64,000 nt of DNA from Ectobius pallidus (taxonomy: Eukaryota; Arthropoda; Insecta; Blattodea; Ectobiidae), in the NCBI GenBank assembly GCA_964059195.1, contig CAXKWD010000001.1, positions 218,682,484-218,746,483 of the forward strand, in the 5' to 3' direction. Each line of letters begins with the position of its first letter. Position 1 is the stretch's first letter. Of the stretch, positions 50,101 through 58,100 are shown piece after piece. A program made the position numbers and the translations under genes. Below the pieces are notes generated by a model. That model had not been told where the DNA came from. It made no database searches and saw nothing but the letters and a program-made list of their open reading frames with translations.

Positions 50101-53100
50101 TTACTTTCGTTCTTTGTTATATAAAAACAAAACAGCTGCGAGATCACGGCCTACTATGAATCAACCATCCACGAATCGATTCGAGTTACCATGTTGTGAC
50201 CAATGCTACCAATGGTGCATGTAAGACAAAGTTAACTTAATTCAGGTAAGCTAACAGCAGAACAGAATAAAAGCACACGAACTGGCTTGCACCGAATCGA
50301 AATTATGTTTTTAATCAATGTACGTTTCTATTATTTCAATTTCCAGACAAGTTATGTTGTATAAAATAATCTGTTTCCGTGCTGTTTAATGGCAGCGTGT
50401 GACGTACTGCACACTGATGCTTACGTGTCCAGAAACGTGCAGACGTTTTACCCGATAAAGCGGCATCATCGCGATTCCTAGAAGATTATTGTAAGATACT
50501 CGTAAACTGCCTTGATTTGTCTATATCCGAGGTATTGCTAAACGTTATTAGTCAATATGAAACACGCGGCGTACGAGTGGAATAGTCTTGTACATTACTT
50601 CTGGTCCAATCATTTTTATTAAAAGTTTCCACATTTTGTAATTTAAAATTGTTATAAATGTTAAGCCTATGTTTTGTAAGATACTTCTTGACAAGAAATT
50701 TTAACTTTATTTGAGTACTTATTTTTCTTATTCTGAGAGAAAAAGATTTTGTTTGCTTATTTTATTACTCCGGTACGGTCAACCGATTTGGTCCAATATC
50801 AGTAGGCTTCTTCCCATGGACGTTATAAAAGCGTGTACCAAGTTTTATGAAAATCCGATAAAATGTATTTGAGTTATCGCGCGGACAGACACACGGACGG
50901 ACGGACAGACATTTTCCCGTCCCGCACACAATCTCACAAAGCACCATACTGGCAGATATATAAGCATTCATGAGCCACAGATTATTGTCTCTGTTGGACA
51001 CTACATGAGAATATTATAGGAGAAAAATTCCTCCGGCACTGGGACTTGAACCCAGGACCTTTGGCTATTCGCGCCAATGCTCTACCAACTGAGCTAAGCC
51101 GGAGCTCAATTCACAGCGCCAGATGGAACTTCTCTCCTATGACTGAATGCCCTAATGGTCTACCTCACAGACAGACAAGTTATGTCATATGCAGTACTGT
51201 GAGGCACACTAAGTAGTGATTTTTGTGACCGGGCTCCCACTGTTATTGTACAGTTAGCATTCAAGACAAATATATAAGCATTCATGAGCCACAGATTATT
51301 GTCGCGAATAGCCAAAGGTCCTGGGTTCAAGTCCCAGTGCCGGAGGAATTTTTCTCCTATAATATTCTCACCATACTGGCACTTAATAGTAATAAAAATA
51401 AAGCGATTGTAATAGTAATATAGTGATGGTGTGGCGGCGGTAATTTGTTCATTTGCCCCCCCCCCGACAAAATTTCTGCGGATGTCCATGTATAGGCCTA
51501 TATTGGCACTACCATTTACTTTTAGTCATAAAATTATTTTTTCTCGAGGGAGATTAGTCACATTTTCTAACAAAATTTCAGTATTTCAGAACAAGATTAT
51601 TACAGCGGTCACTAAACATACCGAAACAACTTAATCATTTTTTTTCACTTTCGTAGTTTTAACTCTCCCTTATGGGGACCTTAAAGCGGCCCTCGCCGCC
51701 CGGGCCGCGGCCTGTCGAGAGAGGAATGAACTATGGATCACAACACAGACATACTTTTTTGACCAGACAAGGACATGGAAGGCTTCCCCGGATGAGTGAT
51801 CAGCCCAATACCAGGGCCACCACTTTTTTGACCAGACAAGGACATGGAGGGCCTCCCCGGATGAGTGATCAGCCCAATGCCGGGGCCACCTCCGAGACAA
51901 CACGAACACATAGGACGAGACACACCATCCACACACACATTAACTCCAAACAAGGCGAGGATGAAGATGATAATGACGGCCAGATGATATCCGGGGACCG
52001 CAAGGGTCTAAAGTTACCTGACATTTATTTCACAGGTGAGGGAAACCCCCGGAAAAAAACCTCACCTAGGTAACTTGTCCCGACCAGGAATCGAACCCGG
52101 GCCCGCTGCGTGATAGGAGCGTATATAATAGCTAAACCTGGGATTTTAGGCTCTAAAAAAATTAGTTTTAGGCACCTAAAATAGGCTTTTAAAAGAGAAA
52201 ATAGGCACTTAAAATATGCTTTATAATGTGTAAATAGACAGAAAAGAGACTTTAAAATACTACAATATGCTCTTAAACTGTAACATGATTTTTTTACTGT
52301 AAGCGTGGTAGGCCTATACCTATTCTTAACAGAATTAACTGCAAAATTAGGCATCACGAACTATATTCACTTAAACAGATGTTCTTTCACTGGTGACTTG
52401 ACATAGTAGTCCTTCCTCCTTAATCCTCCCCCTTCCCCGTCAGTCAGCATTCCTTTAGCGACAATTGTTTGGGAAAATCAAGTTTCTGTGACAAACCCAC
52501 CCTCTGCTGATCTGCTCTTCATTCAGGGATGTCTATTAAACGATTGTTAAATTCACAGTAGTTGAATTTTATTTTAAATGTACAAAATAGGAATTTTAGG
52601 CACTACAAGAGTAAAAATATGCTCCAAAGGTCCAAATAGGCATTTTAGGGTAGTATGAAACTCTATAAATGTAAGTGATTTACCATGAAACGTCCACATA
52701 TTTAAAAATGTTCATGTTATTTCATAAGGAACAAAATAGGCATTTGCCTTAAAATCCCAGGTCTAATAATAGCTAATTTTGCGTAATTTACTTCAAATTC
52801 AGTTATATTATTCACTTTATTCACTCGCAACCACGGATTGTTTTTCAAGCTCATTTCTCACTTAAGATTATATGCTAAAAACATACTATGAAATGGATAA
52901 TAGGGAATTTCCCTACTATTGACCTGTTTCTACATCTGAACCCAGCGGCATTCACTCCCGGTATCTGCTGAGCGTTAGAAGCCGGAGCGTTAGAGTTACG
53001 TAGTTTACACTGTTCCTCGCCAGAGGGGAGAGGTGTAAGTTTTTAAAATTATGTTGATTTTACAAGTTTTTCGTTCAAGAGTATCAAAGAATTGTGAGCA

Positions 53101-56100
53101 GAAAAGCATTTAACATTCGAAAAATTCCTGTTATATCAGAAAGTCAACTGCTGTGGAATATTTTTCGTTATTGAATGATTAGCACATTTAAATGAGTCGC
53201 TTCCATAATCACGTTTGAAAGGTGTTGTAGTACTATAATATGATGGACACGTTTTTAACATGAATAATTACCTTATACTTACCAAGGTGTTTTATACCTT
53301 AAACTATTTTTTGGAGTTGATCTAGTGGTAATGTCCATGGATCAGCACCGCTAAAACTATCATGTCTTATCTTCTCTATATCAGTGGTTCCAAAACTTTT
53401 CAATTCGCGGACCCCTTGAAAAAAATTAAAATTTCGCGGACCTCCTCTGAGTTTTGAAATAAAAAACTAAATGATTACTTTGATTCAAATGTATTAAATT
53501 CAATAGACAAAATAACAATATCGATGTAACAAACAGAGTTTACTCCTTAATGTGAACAGTGAAGCTGCTTTTGATTAATTAGCTCTGCAATGTTAGGTTT
53601 AATGTCTGACTATTCAACTCATGCGCCGCGTGTTTGATATTGACCAATAACGTTTAGCAATTCCTCGGATATAGACCAATCACGGCCGTTTATCTTACAA
53701 TATTCTTGTAGGAATCGCGAGGATGGCATTTTATCGGGTAAAATGGTCTGGTCGTTACTGGAGACGCAATTATCAGTGTGCAGTGATTAATAGTCAGATG
53801 GTGCCACTAAGCGGCACGGAAACAGATTATTTCATACAACATAATTTGTTTGGAAATTGAAATAATAGAAATGTACATTGATTAAGAACACAATTTCGAT
53901 TCTGTGCAAGCCAGTTCGTGTGCGTTTATTCTGTTCTGCTTTTAGCTTAATTGAATGAAGTTAACTATGTCTTATATGCAATGGTGGTAGCACTGATTAC
54001 ACCAAAACAGCTCGAATCGATTCATGGACGGTTGATTCATAGTATGCCGTGATCTCGCAGCTGTTAGTTTTGTTTTTGTAGAACAAAGCACGAAAGTTAT
54101 TATTATTTGTATAATCTGGTGGATTTTTATTCATTGAATAGTCTTAATAAATCCAACTCGAGTTGACGAGTTGCATCAGATAAATTCGCTCCTGCTGCGC
54201 AGTCGCGAATCCATCGATAAACTCGTCAACTCTCGTGGGATTACCTATGATAATTTCAATATTATGTCACTTTCAACTTCATGTTTATTTCTCAACTTTG
54301 ATTTCAAGTAGCCTACGTGAGGTGGGAAAATTCTGTTTCACATACATAAGTAGTGGGGAACGCAGTTAAGCACTTAAAAATTATGGGATATCCTATTTCT
54401 TCTTAAACCGCCTGCGGACCCCCTGTAACACCATCACGGACCCCCAGGGGTCCGCGGACCCACTTTGGGAACCACTGCTCTTTATATATAAAAGGCTTTG
54501 TCCTGACTGACTGACTGACAAGAATCAACGTGCAGCCTGAGCTATAACAGGTAGAGACTTGGAATTTTTACAGTACCTTCGTTTCATGATGTAGGTGCTC
54601 ACTAAGAAAGGATTTTGAAAAATTCTGATTTTAAATGCCAAAAATCAAATGTTTTTGAGAATACTTAATCCCTTCTTACACAGAATTATCGAATCCGAAT
54701 CACATTTGACATTAAAACATATTGTTGCCGGTTGGTTTCAGATGGGTTTGGAATTAAATTAAATGGAAGTTTGACAATTACAGTTGGCTTTGTCTATTTT
54801 TGTCATACCTTGAAATTAAACTTTCGCGATCGCTTGAATGTTGTAAGCCCTAATATGGTCAAACATTGTTTTATTTGGACGAAACTCACTATACAGGGGT
54901 TTTCTGGACCAAGGAACTCGAATCTGAGGACGCTTTTACCAGGCGACGCATCTAATCGTGGTATGTAGTCCACGTGATTTAGGTGTTAATAAATGTAATG
55001 ATTTAACTATTATGCTCTTAATTTTTGAAATAATTATCGCGGGCGAAGCCGCGGGCACATGCTAGTATCATATAGATAGATAGATTTTTATTGCTGTAAA
55101 CATTTGTAATGTACTAGCTTAAAAGGCCCGGCGTCGCCCGGGTTTTTTATTTTGCAATTGGAAATTAACTTATGAAGGACTTTAGATTTTTAAATTCTAG
55201 GTCCTAATGGCTAATATAGGTATTTATAATTTGAAATAGGAAGAACGACTTATCACACTCAAACTATTCCCTCAGAAAACGCTTTTTATGACTCATAGAG
55301 GATGTAGAATTTTGCATTCATCGCTTGTACACAGCAAGCCTGGTAGGGGTTCAAATAAGAAGAAACAGAAATTCCGGTAACATAACTTTGTATTATCGTG
55401 GCAGAGAATTTTTCTTTCTTATTCTCATGTTACCATAAAACCGTTTTGTAGATGAAATTAAACAGAAATGCAATATCACTTTCATACTTCTCTTCCCAAA
55501 ACATATTACCTTACCTCGTATTGTTTTCTCTATTTCCAGGCTAGAGAAAGTTATGTGACTGCATTATTTTCGTGGATTTAATTCTTTAATATTTATTTAT
55601 AACATTATTATATTGATAGCTTTTCTAAATTGTCAAAGTAACGTTTTTCATTTATTTCCAAACCCATCTGAGACCAGTGGCAACAATAGACTGTTGTGAT
55701 TTGGATTTGATAATTCTGTGAAAAAAGGGATTAAGTATTTTCAAAAACATTTAATTTTTGGCATTTAGAATCAGAATTTTTCAAAATCCTTTCTTAGTGA
55801 GCACCTACATTATGAAACGAAGGTACTGTCAAAATTCCAAGTCTCTACCTGTTATAGTTTAGGCTGTACGTTGATTCCTGTCATTCAGCCAGTCAGTCAG
55901 TCAGTCAGTCAGTCAGTCAGTCAGTCAGTCAGTCAGTCAGTCAGTCAGTCATTCATTCATTCAGTCAGTCAGGACAAAGCCTTTTATATATATAGAGATA
56001 TATTTGAGTTAAAGCGTGTATGATAACTGTGAATGTCTTTGCATAACGTATAATTGTTGTAATTCTTCTTAATATAAAGGAGGGCGGCCATAGCATTGAT

Positions 56101-58064
56101 TGTAGAGTAATTATCCCTAATTCTATAAAAAGTGGTTTACAATGTGCTTTCGACGGAGCTCCGAAAATCAATCTCACTGCCCTCTTTTGTAAAATAAAAA
56201 GTTATGTTCTTTCACCTGTTCAGGGAGTGTGTAAGATTGTATGATTGTTTGTATGATGTTTGTATGATTACTAACGCAATGACCTAAACATTGTGAAAAA
56301 GGCCCGGAATTTAAAAAAAAATTACCAATAAATTTACCATTATTCGGTACTTATAATTAATATTTTTAAGTAATGAATTGCTTAAAGCAATTTAATGGAC
56401 GACAGTGCGTTATATATAAATTTACAATATAAAACACACTTATATTATTACTAGATCTGGGATTTTAGGCTCTAAAAAGATTCGTTTTAGGCACCTAAAA
56501 TAAGCTTTTAAAACAAATAAATAGGCTTTTAAAAGAGAAAATAGGCACCTAAAATAAGCTTTAAAAATGTGTAAATGCTCTTCAACTGTAACGTGATCTT
56601 GTTTTATTGTAAAATACATGGTAAACCTATTCTTAACCGAAATAATTGCAAAATTAAGATAGAATAGAATAGAATAGAAAATGCATTTATCAAAAAAGTT
56701 TAGGGTTATATGAAAAATTGATACAGTATGTCCCTTCTTACTATATACCTGCTACTTGTTGTTTTGAGCGAATCCGTCAGTTAGCATTCCTTTGGCGACA
56801 ATTGCTTGGAATAATCAAGTTTCTGTGAAAAATCCACCCTCTGCTGTTCTGCCCTTCATTCAGGGATGTCCATTAAATGATTGTAAAAGTTACAGAAGTT
56901 GAATTTTATTTTAAATATACAAAAAAAAGGCATTTTAGGCACTAAAATAATAAAAATAGGCTCCAAAGGTCCAAATAGGCATTTTAGGGCACTATAAAAC
57001 TCTATGATTATAAGTGATTTATCATGAAATGTCAACATATTTTGAAATTTGCATGTTATTTCATAAGGAACAAAATAGGCATTTGCCTTAAAATCCCAGG
57101 TCTAATTATTACCAAAGAAGTAAGTAAATTTAATCTACTTGGACACCCTTAGCAAAAAAGAAAAATTCTTGCTCAACTGGCATGCCCATCAAATTGCGCC
57201 TAGCAAATGTGAGCCATTTAAAAATAAAGAAAAAAACAATAATACTTTATTGCTACAAGGCAAACTGCTATGGTGAACTATGTACACTTAGCGGAGATTC
57301 TCAAATAAAAACGATTGTCTGTTGCTAAAATAAATGATTTGTACATGGAAAAGCTCCTCTCCATTAAAACATGACCTAAAATGTCGAAAATTACCTAAAA
57401 ATCTCCAAAAAGTGGCCTGTCTCTTGAAAAGGACCCAAAATGCAAAATAAATTTAAAAAAATGCAGAAACAAATTACACTTATTTTGTCAATTATTTCAA
57501 GTTACATATTTGTATATATTCGAGCTGTCTTTTAACCTTCATGTAAAAAAGATGCAAAATCATAAAATGCCTTGCCCTAGTGATTATGCTCGTAACATAA
57601 GGATCAATTTGTATTGATAAGTTTCATTTGTTTAGTGATGCAATAGGTTAGGAAAGAGGGTGAAATATTTTTCCGTCTAATCACCACTAAATGTTTATAA
57701 TACAATTCCAAAAAGGCAGGTCGTAGAATTTAGAATTGAATCGGCACATGCTAAAAGGGCCTCAGTCACAATAAATGTAAAAATGTTAATATAGTAAAAA
57801 AAAAGAGCGCGTGGAACGTCACGCGACAAAAGTAAAACTTTATTTTATTTTTTTACTTTTTCAATTTTTTATTATTGGATTTTTTCAATTTTGCATTATT
57901 GGACTTTTTAATATTGAGTTTTTGGACTATTTAATTTTGGATTTTGCACTTTTTAATTTTGGATCTTTGAATTTTTAATTTTGGATTTTTTAAATGTTCG
58001 ATCTTTGAATTGTTTATTTTTTGATTTTATTATTTATTAAATTTTGGATTTTTGGATGTTTTAA

Positions 58065-58100
<36 letters not shown>

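Noticed and set aside
51031..51104. Functional tRNA-Phe gene
   Set aside because: The cloverleaf pairs perfectly, but base 33 is C rather than U, the sequence sits inside a TSD-flanked retro-insertion, and half of it is repeated 200 bp away. Called a SINE head instead.
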